Shown: positions 11,899-23,275, counted from the stretch's first letter. The stretch: DNA of 64,000 nucleotides from Hypholoma sublateritium FD-334 SS-4 (GCA_000827495.1 KN817537.1:340650-404649); one strand, 5' to 3'. Made by a program: numbers and translations. Notes: a model not told the origin generated them from the sequence alone.

Positions 11899-12042
11899 TG
11901 TTACGGTCAGCTAGTCACATGATAGTCTCAGAGTACTTATTGTAGCGTAGCTCGTCTTGTTCCTTGTCGAAACAACGCGCTCATATTCTGTGCTCTCTAA
12001 AAATCCTCCCTGAAAGTTCCTTGAATATCCGTGCCCGTAACA
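11899..12042 (+). repeat. 5' LTR, 144 bp
   Basis: It starts TGTTACGG and ends CCGTAACA, a perfect 8-bp inverted terminal repeat in the canonical TG...CA form. It is identical by eye to the 3' LTR. Confidence 0.95.
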
Positions 12043-12145
12043 GTTTGTTTCGACCACCAATTTCTGTTCTTGCTCGTACTTCGATATCTTATCTTATTCC
12101 CGGATCATTTCGGCCCGTTTTCCCATCCGCTTCGTTCAATCAACA

Positions 12146-13324
12146 ATGTCTCAGAACTTCGCACCGCCCAACTCCTTCGACATCCCGCCCGACTTTGGCT
12201 CTACAGTCCCACCTGGCTCTGAATCTGCCCCTCAGCCCTCTGTTCACCCTCCACAGTCAGCTGAAGAAGAAAGGAACCTCCTATGGCGAACGATCTATGG
12301 CTTAGCAGCAAATTTCGACACATTCTCTAGCCGGCAGTCTCGCGAGTACGAAGACAACCGCTTTGCCATGCAAGCTATTGTCCATGAACTCAGCAATATT
12401 CATAGAGCAACCGACTCGACGACGACGACGACTACCTCAGCCTCTGGCGCACCACGTGTTCGCGAGCCGCGCATGTTCAACGGTAACGCGAGTCAAGTGG
12501 ATCCTTTTATCCGCGAAATCACGCATTCTCTCGTTCTCCAGCGCCGTTCTATCGTAACGGATCACGACAAGTGCCTGTACCTTGGATTCTATCTCGCAGA
12601 TGGATCCCCAACCGCTTGGTACACATCCGTCGAGAAGAACCGCCCGCATATCATGCAGGATTTTACCGCTTTCCTCAGTGCATTCAAAGAGCACTTCGAG
12701 GACAGTGATCGGTATGCTACTGCGCTCGCTAAGCTTCGCAAATTGAAGCAAGCGCCCGGATCCGCCGCAAATTACGCCTCTCGTTTCCGTGAGCTCGCTT
12801 GGGAGCTGGACTTGACGGATCAGACTGTCATCCAGATGTATTATGACGGCCTCAAAGATGACGTCAAGGACACGATCACCCTTGTCACTGTCGACAAATT
12901 GCCCGCCCACTTTGACGACTACGTGAAGATGGTGATTACCCTGGACAACAAACTTCACCGCCGAAAGGTCGAGCGCCGTGATGGTGTATCTGCCTCTGTT
13001 TCTAACGACGATAGCCCCTCACCTTCTCTGGAACCCTCTAGCCCTGAGTCTACCTCTCATTCACCTTTCAATCCTCCATTGCCACCACCATTTATTCCCT
13101 CATTTCCACCACCTTTTCCGCCGTCTACTTTGTCAAACGACGACGTTGTTCCTATGGAAATTGACGCAATCAGACATGGCTCTATCGTCTCCGCCGAACT
13201 CAAGCGTCGACGCGCGGAAGGCCTTTGCGATTACTGTGGCCGCGGCAAACATCAAATTTTGAACTGCCCAAATATGTCCGACGCCGCCAAACAGAAATAT
13301 CAATCTCTTCTTTCGAAAACTTAA
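12146..13324 (+). CDS. retrotransposon Gag, 392 aa
   Basis: This is an intact capsid/nucleocapsid-type Gag of a Ty3/gypsy-like element. The ATG at 12,146 follows a ~100-nt leader after the 5' LTR. Residues 1-40 are Pro/Ser-rich. A helical Retrotrans_gag-like core spans roughly residues 105-280, with the W-Y spacing PTAWYTS and the conserved FxxxFxEHFED and LxxLKQ blocks. A Pro/Ser-rich linker follows. A single CCHC zinc knuckle (Cys361, Cys364, His369, Cys374; spacing C-X2-C-X4-H-X4-C) lies 18 residues before the stop and should bind the element RNA. No frameshift leads into a pol gene. Gag presumably forms particles that package its own RNA while enzymes come from another element. Confidence 0.9.
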   Translation: MSQNFAPPNSFDIPPDFGSTVPPGSESAPQPSVHPPQSAEEERNLLWRTIYGLAANFDTFSSRQSREYEDNRFAMQAIVHELSNIHRATDSTTTTTTSASGAPRVREPRMFNGNASQVDPFIREITHSLVLQRRSIVTDHDKCLYLGFYLADGSPTAWYTSVEKNRPHIMQDFTAFLSAFKEHFEDSDRYATALAKLRKLKQAPGSAANYASRFRELAWELDLTDQTVIQMYYDGLKDDVKDTITLVTVDKLPAHFDDYVKMVITLDNKLHRRKVERRDGVSASVSNDDSPSPSLEPSSPESTSHSPFNPPLPPPFIPSFPPPFPPSTLSNDDVVPMEIDAIRHGSIVSAELKRRRAEGLCDYCGRGKHQILNCPNMSDAAKQKYQSLLSKT

Positions 13325-13566
13325 TATTTTATTTTCAACTTCATGCAATTTCTGATCTCGTTTTGGGGAAAGGCTTCGGTCTTGACACCCCTCCACTCCC
13401 ATACATCTCAACCCGACTCTCGATTGGATAAGGCTTCGGTCTTCATTCATCATATCTCGCCCATGCCTCGCACACTTAGTCCGATGACCACCTTGGCAAC
13501 CCTTGACATCTTGATCTTTGATCTTGATTATCTCGATTCTCGTGCGCATCCCGTTTTTTGTTTTTG

Positions 13567-13694
13567 TAGATAAATGGCTGCGGTCGCTTTTCTACCCTCC
13601 TCGGCCTTTTAGGCAACCCTCGTTTGGTTTTGTAGTTAAATGGCTTCGGTCGCTTTGCTACTTCTTTCGGCCTTTCAGGCAATCTTGTTTTGTT
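13567..13694 (+). repeat. two ~64-bp tandem repeats in the 3' region of the LTR element
   Basis: Two tandem copies share AAATGGCTKCGGTCGCTTT..., TCGGCCTTTYAGGCAA and a TTTTGTWG tail. A shorter version of the GGCTTCGGTCTT core also occurs at about 13,373 and 13,430. The repeats are non-coding and could be packaging or transcript-stability sequences, or simple expansion. Confidence 0.7.
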
Positions 13695-13794
13695 GCGCTC
13701 TGCAATTTTTGGTTTTATGATTTACCTACTGTCTTTTGCCCCTCACCACACTCCTTTACTTTCCTTGCACCTTGCGACTTGCTACGCTCCCCTT

Positions 13795-13806
13795 AAAAAG
13801 GGAGGT
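13795..13806 (+). promoter_or_regulatory. polypurine tract of the LTR element
   Basis: AAAAAGGGAGG lies just upstream of the 3' LTR TG, the position used to prime plus-strand synthesis. No convincing tRNA primer-binding site was recognised after the 5' LTR. Confidence 0.65.
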
Positions 13807-13808
13807 GA

Positions 13809-13952
13809 TGTTACGGTCAGCTAGTCACATGATAGTCTCAGAGTACTTATTGTAGCGTAGCTCGTCTTGTTCCTTGTCGAAACAACGCGCTCATATTCTG
13901 TGCTCTCTAAAAATCCTCCCTGAAAGTTCCTTGAATATCCGTGCCCGTAACA
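13809..13952 (+). repeat. 3' LTR, 144 bp
   Basis: It is identical by eye to the 5' LTR, starting TGTTACGG and ending CCGTAACA, and is followed by the TSD GAAAG. Confidence 0.95.
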
Positions 13953-15071
13953 GAAAGGATCGACATCATCAAAAAAGACCCCAGATGGAAACCAGCCATT
14001 GACTCAATTATTGACGGCACCAGAGCCCAAGGAATCGAACGAGAACGAAACGATGACAGCGACGTGCGGATCTACACGGATGGATCGGGAATAGACGGGA
14101 AAATCGGAGCGGCGGCAGTGCTACGGAGCGGAATAACACAGAAAGTAGCAAGACACTACCTTGGAACGGAAAAACAGCACACGGTATACGAAGGCGAAAG
14201 CGTGGGGCAGATGCTGGCATACCAGCTGCTGAAAGAGTGGGCCAGCAAGAAAGCGAGAATTGGGCGCCAGACAGTCAGCATCGCAGTCGACAACCAGGCG
14301 TCAATCCGGGCACACGCCAAAAGAACACCGCAGCCAGGCTCGTACCTCACAGACGAAATCAGCAAAATGCACAGCAATCTCATCGACAGGTTCCCCAACA
14401 TGGACATCACAGTACGATGGATACCAGGACACGAAGGATTAAGCGGGAGTGAAAAGGCAGACGAAGAAGCAAAGCGAACGGCGAAAGGGGGAGGCAGCGA
14501 GGACACGGGAANCAAAAGGGGAATCCTACGGAAAACACTACCAGCCAGCAAAGCCGCGACGAAGCAAGAACTGAACAGAAGACGAGCAGTCCGCATNCAA
14601 CGCACCTTCAACACCAGCAAAAGGAGCGACAAGGCCAAAGCAATCGACCCAACTATGCCGTCCAACAAGTTCCGGAAAGCCACCAGCAAACTGCCCAAAG
14701 CCAATGCAAGCATTTGGACCCAGATGCGAACCGAACACGTCGCAACAAGAGCATACCTGCACAAGTTCAAACTAGCGGAGTCACCAACGTGTCAGCAGTG
14801 CGGAACATGGGAAGAAACAGTAGCGCACTACTTCCGACACTGCAAGGCGTACAAAACCCAACGACGCGAACTCTACAGAAAGCTAGGCGGCAAACCGAAG
14901 GGAGTGGAATTCCTGAGAAGCGGAAAGCACATGAGATGGGTGTTCCAATACATCCGCGACACGGCGAGGTTTGAGGAATCGCACGGGAAGATCAAAGTCA
15001 TAGTGGAAGAAGAGGAAGGACGGAGCAGCGAGACGAACGAGGGACGGGAGGAAGAAGAGGAGTGGATCTAA
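13953..15071 (+). pseudogene. LINE RNase H and C-terminal zinc motif
   Basis: This is the C-terminal part of the interrupted LINE polyprotein. The RNase H domain has its acidic residues in order: Asp in IYTDGSG, Glu in VYEGESVG, Asp in AVDNQAS and Asp in EKADEEAK, plus the catalytic-site His in PGHEG. After a basic linker comes the usual LINE tail motif CQQC-X8-H-X4-C. The stop is followed by a 3' UTR and poly-A. The frame itself is open over 372 codons apart from two N's, so the damage to the element lies upstream (truncation, frameshift, LTR insertion). Confidence 0.88.
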
Positions 15072-15497
15072 AGGCAAACGAGACAAAGACGGAACGCAAG
15101 GCAAGCATTTAATTTATTCTATTTCCCTCACTTCCCCTACACTTCAATCCATTCCTTTCACCGTACCATAATTCAAGTTCACCACTCCCATTGCATTCAT
15201 CACACTGTACCACCAGTTCACATTCCCATGCACTATATTACGAATGTTACATACACAATTCTCTCCCCCACCGTACATTGCCACCAAGGCCCATAGTTTA
15301 CACATACCACACACCTACATAATCAGGGCAACACCGCCCACGGAGTCACGAACGCAGACCCCCCCACCCACACATAGAAATATGCCCAGACACGCGATCA
15401 GGTCATACCAAACACCCGTAGTACACACATAGATCAGACGTCCGACATAAGGCACCGCCTCAACGGACAATAAATGGAATTAAAAAAAAAAAAAATA
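15072..15497 (+). other. LINE 3' UTR and poly-A tail
   Basis: Pyrimidine/A-rich non-coding sequence ending in a 14-nt A-run that begins at about 15,482, followed by the TSD copy. Confidence 0.8.
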
Positions 15498-15510
15498 ATA
15501 ATAAATTAAA
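15498..15510. repeat. LINE target-site duplication, 3' copy
   Basis: ATAATAAATTAAA, identical to 10,831-10,843. Confidence 0.85.
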
Positions 15511-16060
15511 GAGTACAACATTAAGGCGTAAGTACGCCCACTCCCCACGACCGCGATATCCCCAAGGCTTACCTTTTGCTTTTTCAAAAAGCAAAGGAAA
15601 AAGAGTCGCCATTTACTGATAATGGTGCGATAGCACGCGCATATGCCGCTGCGTCGAGTACGGAATCGCGAGCCGTCGCGTCGACGGCGGACGCGTCAGC
15701 ATGATGACACGCCGCGACAGATTCAGAAAGTGAGCGGGACTGGCGAACAACCGGCTCCGGGCTCGCGCCGTTCTGTACAGCATGTGCGAGCGAAACCGCC
15801 GTCGCGCGCCTCCCGTCCGCCACGGTGTCGTTCGCCGGCGTCCTGCGCAGCGCGCGCGTGCGCGTAATTCTCATTCGACACGCCCATCGAGGACTGCGTC
15901 GCAACGATTCAGATACCATAAGCCCGACGAAATACGANGGCAGAGTATAGTTATTCACAGCTCAATTACGTACAATTCAGTANGTAGTCAACNAACCGAG
16001 AAATAGAAATACAGCCGAAGGAGCCACAAACATAGTCTAAGGTTCAACGTGCTTTGGTCA

Positions 16061-16110
16061 GCGCGCACCGCCGGCCGACGGTGGACGCCCGTCGGCGGTG
16101 AGGTGCGCGC
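16061..16110. repeat. GC-rich imperfect hairpin
   Basis: The left arm GCGCGCACCGCCGGCCGACGG and the right arm (16,089-16,110) are near-perfect reverse complements with a 7-nt loop. No neighbouring gene is known, so no role is assigned. Confidence 0.7.
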
Positions 16111-16435
16111 CTAAGCCCAGAGCCCACGACAAGGGAGCACGGGGTGAGCTGACGACGGCGCGGGGTGCACTGAACGTCGCTCCGCCGCGCGGGAAGCGCG
16201 GCAGGCTCACCATCTCTGGGAAGTGAAATACGTACTTGCTTTATTCATTGCGAATGTAATGATATCGCGTCGGTGAGACTGGTTCTTTTGAAGCCGGGAA
16301 GGCTGACATTAGCGGGGGCGGGGCGCGCACCGTGTGGCGCGCACGCAGACCCGAGCTAGAGACCGCGCCTGAAGAACACGCGCTCCGATGAGAGGGGTTC
16401 ATTTCAGGTTCATCGGTCCCGGTCGCGGCAGAGCG

Positions 16436-17112
16436 GTTCGATCTCTTTGGCGAAGAGAGAGCCACATGATCGTTTGCCGCGGCCGTTGTTGCGGANTCNA
16501 CGTCTCGCAGGGACGAGCGTCAGTCTCCGCTCTATGGGTTCAATTGTATTGCTAGAAATATATCAGCGANGCCGAGACATGGTACATAACGATCTAGATA
16601 CTCACTGGAATAATGCAGCTCGTATCGCAGCACCGAGAATGGGCTACGAGAGATTTCGTACTATCACTGGGGACTAGCCAGAGACATGTCCAGAGCGTTC
16701 ATGACAAGGAAAAAGCCAATTCGTTCAAGTACAAGACCAGCCGCGGCAGTGCTGCTCGATCGTGAAGAGAGCTGCTAGCGAACTTTGCCGCGGCGGATAT
16801 GGCGGAATCAACGACTCGTCCAATCGCGAGCGTCGGTCTCCGGTTATAACTAGATAATACGAACGGTTGGCTCGAGGAAAGTGCATTGTACGGTGGCGTG
16901 ACACTCACGTAGGTAGGGCCAATGGCCATGGGGCCCATCGTCGTGGAATGTCGCCTGCGCCCGAGTGAGCGCGTCTACATCCCCGCCGCCGATGGCCAGC
17001 CGCAGCAAGCGCAGCTCGATCTCCCATTGGGAGAGAGCCACTCCGAAATTTGCTGCGTCCGTTGTTGCAGGATCAACGACTCGCTATCGCGAGCGTCGGT
17101 CTCTGCTCCGTC
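16436..17112. repeat. three diverged ~100-bp repeats
   Basis: Copies at about 16,436-16,540, 16,752-16,845 and 17,011-17,112 share the order CTCGATC..., GAGAGAGC, TTTGCYGCG, ATCAACGACTCG and CGAGCGTCGGTCTC. They are non-coding and their function is unknown. Confidence 0.65.
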
Positions 17113-18693
17113 GGGAAGGGAGGCAGCCACAGGTAATATGCTGCTAGACAGGCGTGAGTAAGCGTGTTGGATTCGAGCGAGTTGGAGCTCGTACCGTAGT
17201 CCTGCGAGGAGAAACGTCTGCCGAAAGACTGGTGATTAGGAGGAGTAGCTTGGATGATGATAGCATGCGCACCATAAAGCCAACGGCTAAGCGCCGCGAA
17301 TAGGAGAAAGGGCGCGGCCGTATACGACGCGGCGATGTGGGGGAAAGGAAGGAAGATGGCTAGAAATGTTCAGTATGGTGGCGTATTTATACGAGCTGAA
17401 GCGCGGCGTTTTTCTGGTCTCGTGTCCAGGACCCTAAGCTGTCAAGAAGACGCCGTGTGGGAAGGACTTTGCGNTTTTTGTCGCGATTGCCGACGCGCTA
17501 AACGCGTTGCAACGCTTGTGTGGAGTTAGGCCGTCCAATTGCTTACCCAGATAAGAGTAATCGATGAGGTNAAGTTATCAATATTGCAGGCTTCCGCTTA
17601 CTCTTCNNGAGTCTCTGCTTTTAANAGACTAGGNAATCCAGATATNGCGAANCCCATGCGCCGCCGCAAACCTGAAGCTGCGTTATACCGAGAGCAGGAG
17701 AGCANAAGAGACATGTGGTACGTATGGGCATATCCGAGGCCCTGNAATTAGACCCAGAGATTAGTTGAAGACCCGCCCAAAATTCCCCTCGTGGCCTGTT
17801 TTTTCGGGCGAATGATAGGGCCTGACTTGAATTGACTCACAATGCGATGCATAAGGGGACGACTCTCACCTGTGTAGTCTGGGAATATCTGTCCCGCTTT
17901 GTGCAAGGAATCAGCAGCATCAATAAAGCGTCGTGGTTACCTGCGCAGGGACTGACATTGAAAGACCGCCGCCAAAGAAATTCGCCTTGTTTTTTACGAT
18001 AAGGATGGAGCTATGGACCCTTAGAGAAGGTTCTGGAATATAACTTTCTTCTGACCGGCGTTCCGGAAGAATAAGTGGTTTCTGTCTGAAGGATGCGAGT
18101 GCAGAAGAAAGCATTTTTCCGAGAGGTTTACTCCCTATACCTGTATCTGCGATGGCGCTTGCATGCACATAGTCTACTTAGAAAGGCANAAACAGAAACG
18201 TGNAGATATCTCGTTCCATCTGACATTTGAAAAGCCAGCGGAGCATCAAAGAGTACATCATCAGAGCGTACTCCCCTTCCCTCAAGGCTGAGATATCCTC
18301 ATGAAAGACTTTATGGCGCCGACACAGAGTCACCATTTACTGATCATAGATGTTGGCGCCAGACAGAGCACACGCTCACGCCGACTCGAAGCACCCAGAC
18401 AAGGACGAGGGAGGTGGGGGACCGATGAAAGAGAAGAGGATAAAACGGGTGCTCGCCGCTTCAGAATCGATGTATAGAAGTTCAAGACTCGAGAAACACG
18501 TGTACGCACGTACGTGTTACGCCCATTGAAACAAGATGGCACATAGAACGTAAACAATGAGTATATCATCAAGCACACCACTGAAGCGTACCAATTATCG
18601 GCGATCATGATATCTCGCGGGAAGGCTATAGAGGCAGGTACCAGGTGGTGCGCTCTTTCTTCTCGACCCAAAGGATGCAAGAATGTAATCCCG

Positions 18694-18797
18694 CTCCATC
18701 ACAGAAACACACTTCAATGACAATAATACCCCCTAGTATATATACACAAACGTGCAGCGCACGCAGGGGGAGCGAAGACGCGCGGGTCTGCGATGGC
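18694..18797. repeat. inverted-ended element (copy 6)
   Basis: The left end is CTCCATCACAGAAACAC, the interior CGTGCAGCGCACGCAGGGGG, and the right end TCTGCGATGGC. It belongs to the family at 7103. Confidence 0.5.
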
Positions 18798-20362
18798 GAG
18801 CGCATGCGACTATGGGACGGGGTGTCGATAGCGGTAGAAAATTACACGACGCCTACGGCTGGAAGAAGATAACGGGAATCTTCCTCCTCTGAAACAACAC
18901 AGATGAGCTCACGACAGACGAAGACTCACAAAGAAGGTCGGGTGTCTCCGGGCTGCGGTACACACGATCACGCCGTTTTGCGCGTTTGTGTCGAACTCCC
19001 CGTCAGACTCCAGAGTTTAGCCATAGTTTTCCTGGAAATCAATTGAGACGTCTGGAATATAATACAACGCATCACTCAGTCAGTTGTCAGCCAGTGGGTA
19101 ACAAACAGTCTGATAGGTTGCACGCCACTGCTTCGTCAATGACACATGTTTATTTTTAGACATTGCTTGAACTTGCAAGCTTGAGATTCGCACTCATTCT
19201 GCCTTTCGTAATTTTGCAATAAAGACAATGCAACTGTAATGAAGCAAATAATACAGAGAATCCGATAATACATTTTCAATATTGGGCCTCTAGAGTAAAA
19301 TTTCAGGGCACCGCTCCCGTTCAGCTGTGCATGCTTGTTTTTAGACGCCGCGGTTGTTGAACCTGTAAGACCCATTCTGTGCGCCATATGATCAAGTCTC
19401 GATACACACAAAGGACGACAAAAACGGACATAGGGAAGCAATTTCGTGATTGTCCAGCCTTTGAAATCTTGCAAACTCATTGTCGGTAGCACAAAGACAA
19501 CTATAGCTTATATAGCCAGGTAGACGACCTTCCTATTTACTACGAATCCACATTCCACCTGTTTATCCTACTCGATGGCAGACAGCCCACAGATTATTCA
19601 GCTAGAGACCGCTATTCCCGACGAGAGCCTCAACCTAACGCCAAACAATGCTTACTAGCGACGGCAGTACTCCCTATTGACGGTAAGTCTCATTATCTCA
19701 AAAACAAGGCGCATCGCACTCACCGGACTTGATACATATTTCAGGTCGCATTACCACCATAAATACTATCCGATTGACAACCTATACCCGCCTCCATGAG
19801 CACTTGAATACCATACAGCACTGCTGAAAGGGAAATGCGGAAGAGTGCCACCCACTCAGGACTTTTTGTTGAGATGTACGCTGAGATGGGCGGACGAACA
19901 CGGCAATGTCATACGGACATCGATCATTTAATTGGACTGCTGTTGAACCGTAATCAATCTACACCAGATAACGGTGCTTCTATGCTTCTGTCTCGCTATA
20001 TGATAGTTATTTCAACCTTTAAATCATCTGAACCCATTTATAAGTTTTTATGCAGTATAGGTCTCTCATTTGTTCAGAAAAATAATCGAGTCCCTAGTAC
20101 CCTTCCGCGATCGCCGTACCTAAGACCTTCCACCCTCGCCGGCGTATAACTGTGCAGTATGCACCAAGACCCGAAACAAAAGAAATATGAACTTTGGAAT
20201 CGAACGCAGCTCGGAAAGTAAAAAGACTATCAAAGGATATAGGTCGTCACCGAATCACGGATCATCCCATCCGAGTACATAATCTCCTGGACTTAAAAAT
20301 AAAAATACAGAGTAAATGGATTAGCCAAATCACATCAGGCGCCGGCCTAGATTTGTACTCAC

Positions 20363-20471
20363 GCCATCGCAGATACAGACTCAATGTGGTCTTCATTTTA
20401 TCACTAATTTATCATAGACGCAAGCAAGCGTTGATAATCCGGGAAGTGCCTCTGGCTGTATCTGCGATGGC
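20363..20471. repeat. inverted-ended element (copy 7, best preserved ends)
   Basis: It begins GCCATCGCAGATACAG and ends CTGTATCTGCGATGGC, a perfect 16-bp terminal inverted repeat around a ~77-bp interior with no coding frame. The size and ends suggest a very short non-autonomous DNA transposon (MITE). No target-site duplication was identified. Confidence 0.7.
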
Positions 20472-22048
20472 TCATGCACGCGCACAGACAAGAGTAAAAT
20501 AAAGGAACATGCAATCGTTGGTAATTCAATCCCTGAAATGCCCGCAGAGCACCATCATATAGAAGCTACCAAGCGCCCATGCAGACGTGCTCTGCACCGG
20601 ATAGAGCCGTAGGCGCTCATCAAACGCAACAACGGCAGAACCACATCATCACGCCGCGGCGCTGAGCGCACGACAGCACAGGCACGTACAAGCTCAGAGC
20701 GCCAATCACACGGCGCGTGGCCCGCGGACGGCACAGAGAGCGTTGTCATGTCTTTGTTGGCGTGCGGGTGGCGGCGCGGAATCGCGTGCCTGGCCGTGGG
20801 GGCAATGGTATTTGGAAGAAGGATTCGAAAATGTGCGCGAGAGGTAGAAAGCACCAGCTAAAATAAAACACAGCTGAATTTCCGAGCTAGTCACCTTAGA
20901 AGCGACGGAAGCAATAAGTAGACGACGGACGCACAGAGAGCGGCGGACGTGTACGTACCAGCTTTGACGCTCGGGCGGATTCTGGGAAGAATGATTATGT
21001 AGGTATGGAGGTATCGAATCGCTGAAATGTAGGTATACATACCGCGTATGCACTAAGAAGAAATGAATTATGAAGGAAATTCGATTAAAGTAAGCGGTGT
21101 CCCACACATACCATCGTACACGCTGATACCCATCGCCGAAGTTATATCCGCCAGAGAAGAGTCGGCACGGCTGTGAGCGCCCAGACAATGGAAAACATGA
21201 GCAAACCAATGCGCATGGTGTGAAGATCTGCGCGATCGCGCTCTAGTAGGTGACATGGGCATGCATCGCGGAGTAGGAAGAGAGGTAAAGTCGACAGGAT
21301 CGATCTCCGTCAACCGCCGCACTTAATACCCACGGTCGCGTGGTTATATAGGGCTTCCTGCGCGCTCCTGCGCGGCGCCAAAATTGCCCCATTTCAAGCG
21401 CGCATGCCTGGGCGCTAATCTGAAGAGGCCCGGCCGAAAAGATACAGGTCGATAAGGCAGCCCAAGAAAGAATCGGAGACAATATTTATTAATAATTTAG
21501 GGAGCCTCAGGACGGTGTCTGCATGGCAAGCTCATTGCAGTACATCGGGACGACAACCTCTAGAGAAGAAACGCGAGCGAGCTGAACGAGGTGGTACGAA
21601 GAACGGAATACCCGTCGGCAATGCTGTACGCAAATTACGCCATCTCAGAGATAAGCCAGTGCACGAGTTATCCACCAGGCACTGACAGGCAATGACGCGT
21701 CGAGCACACGGGAGATGAACCAAGTAGCTGGGCCCGCGGTAAGCGCGCGTGCTTGCCGGGATGGACGGCACGGCAGCTCAAACGGCGCCACGGGCCGGGA
21801 TATTGGCGCCCGCGGAGCCGTGTGAATCTAGCGCCGCCTTTCGGCGATACCCGCGCCTTCGCGCTCATCCACCCATAGAGACATCTGCATGAGAATTAAT
21901 ATGGACAAATATTATATCTACATTTGAACGAAATGGTACATATTTATCACCAATGCTTGAGCGGCTGTTGGTGGGCACGCGCGTATAGCATCAAACGGGG
22001 TTAAACAGTGGTGGTGGTGTGCGCTCGGGCACAACTCGGGCAGTGACC

Positions 22049-22138
22049 AAAGGTGGGGGGCATATATGGCCACCGCAAGTGGGTTAGGCCGCCGAAGGTG
22101 GGGGCATATGTGGTCACCTCAAGTGGGTTAGGCCGCCG
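22049..22138. repeat. two ~45-bp tandem repeats
   Basis: Two adjacent copies share AAGGTGGGGGCATATRTGG, CACC and AAGTGGGTTAGGCCGCCG. They are not in a coding frame. Confidence 0.85.
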
Positions 22139-23149
22139 ATGTGAAGGTGTGCGCTGGGGCAGTGACCTGTATGTGCGCGTTACGGGAATGGCCTTGCGTC
22201 GGCGCATTGACCTCGAGTAAACACATATGTTTAAAACCGATTATGCCAACGGCGTGGCAGTGCAGTCGAGATCAGATTAGATAAAGCAGGTACACAGCAT
22301 TTGTCATACGGAAACACCCGCGCGCGGTGCACCGTCCTCCACCATCTCCGCCGAGCTGTCCCTTTCCGGTCCTCGGGACCTCCTCTAACGGTGGGACGGG
22401 ACGGAAATGCTCGCCCAAGTAGCCTGGCAGAAAAAAAATTGGAAAAAAATATGCCCTAAAATTCAAGCAAAACACAAATAACGAGACGCACACATCGTTA
22501 GCAGTCCGGGCAATTTTATATCGATACGGATCCCCCGTACAAGTGTATATACGCGCCAAGCACGCTGAGAACCGGAGGGCCGGAGGAGCTACATAACTCC
22601 ACAACGTGAGCGCACGTCCAACATGATATGGGAATTGTGGAAATATGGGCTGTGGGAGATATAAATGTTAGAGTCGATGCAAACTCGCGACATAGAGTGC
22701 GAGGAAGAGTACTACTCCAAGACAACATGCAGGGGCAAAGGCAAAGGGAATAATTTAATAATGTTTACGTCGATCTTATTCAGCAAGAGCAAACACTGTT
22801 AGGCCGCCTCAGCTGGCTTGGGGAGGGGCGCAGAGTTTGGCATCAAAATTGCTCAGCCCCGCCATGCCCAAGTACACCAATTCTCCCCAAGTACATTTTC
22901 CAAAAAATATCTATATACTTTACTCAAGGTACTTTGCGTCATTTTATAATGAGAAGATCTATCAGTTGCGTCAAATACATAATATCAGGTGTACCTGGCA
23001 TAGCTTGGGAAGCAGTTCTGTCCACTACCTGCGGGAAACATCTCCTTCCACAAAACGGCACGAACCAGTAGATGGTAATTATCCGCTAGGATTATGACGC
23101 CCTCGCGGTGAGGTCCAGGTTGATATGAAGCAGTATATATGAAAGAGAG

Positions 23150-23275
23150 AGGGGTGCCGGCACTGCATGTGACATCCCATGATGGATGCGGAAAGGAATC
23201 ATTCAGTTCGATGGTGCCTGCCAGTGCCACATCATCTCGATGCACACGACCGCGTGACTGCGTCGACACGCCATG
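23150..23275. repeat. dispersed block with CACGACCGCGTGACTGCG core (copy 1)
   Basis: It is related to 30,700-30,840 and 43,150-43,265. All three share a CATGATG phrase, a TGGCGCC/TGGTGCCTGCC phrase, CCACATC-TC and the near-palindromic CACGACCGCGTGACT core. Core-only relatives lie at 44,773 and 63,027. Confidence 0.55.

Larger units (their letters stand above)
11899..13952 (+). mobile_element. Gag-only LTR retrotransposon (2,054 bp), nested in the LINE
   Basis: This is a complete LTR element with two 144-bp LTRs, a 5-bp TSD, one gag gene and a purine-rich tract before the 3' LTR. There is no protease, reverse transcriptase, RNase H or integrase anywhere between the LTRs, and the ~480 bp after gag has no long frame. 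Such elements are non-autonomous and must borrow enzymes from a related autonomous retrotransposon. The layout matches the plant TR-GAG class (terminal-repeat elements with only a gag). The LTRs are identical by eye, so the insertion is recent. Confidence 0.92.
10844..15497 (+). mobile_element. 5'-truncated LINE, interrupted by an LTR element
   Basis: This is a non-LTR retrotransposon with a reverse transcriptase remnant, RNase H, a C-terminal zinc-binding motif, a ~410-bp 3' UTR and a poly-A tail. It is flanked by a 13-bp TSD, which fixes both ends. The 5' end is truncated inside the reverse transcriptase, so the endonuclease and ORF1 are missing. Removing the nested LTR element and one copy of its TSD leaves about 2.6 kb. 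The RT-RNase H-CCHC order fits fungal LINEs of the Tad/I-like group (clade not tested). It cannot be autonomous. Confidence 0.9.

Noticed and set aside
13941..13955. Start of an RNase H protein at 13,941 inside the 3' LTR
   Set aside because: The frame begins at a GTG contributed by the LTR; the RNase H sequence is the continuation of the interrupted LINE, not a new gene.
15584..15958. Minus-strand 124-codon frame
   Set aside because: Compositionally biased (Ala/Arg/Ser), contains an N, has no domain, and overlaps equally long frames on the other strand.
19575..19745. Possible first exon and intron (ATGGCAGACAGC..., GTAAGT...TTTCAG)
   Set aside because: The frame from the ATG stops after 27 codons before reaching the donor, and nothing recognisable follows.
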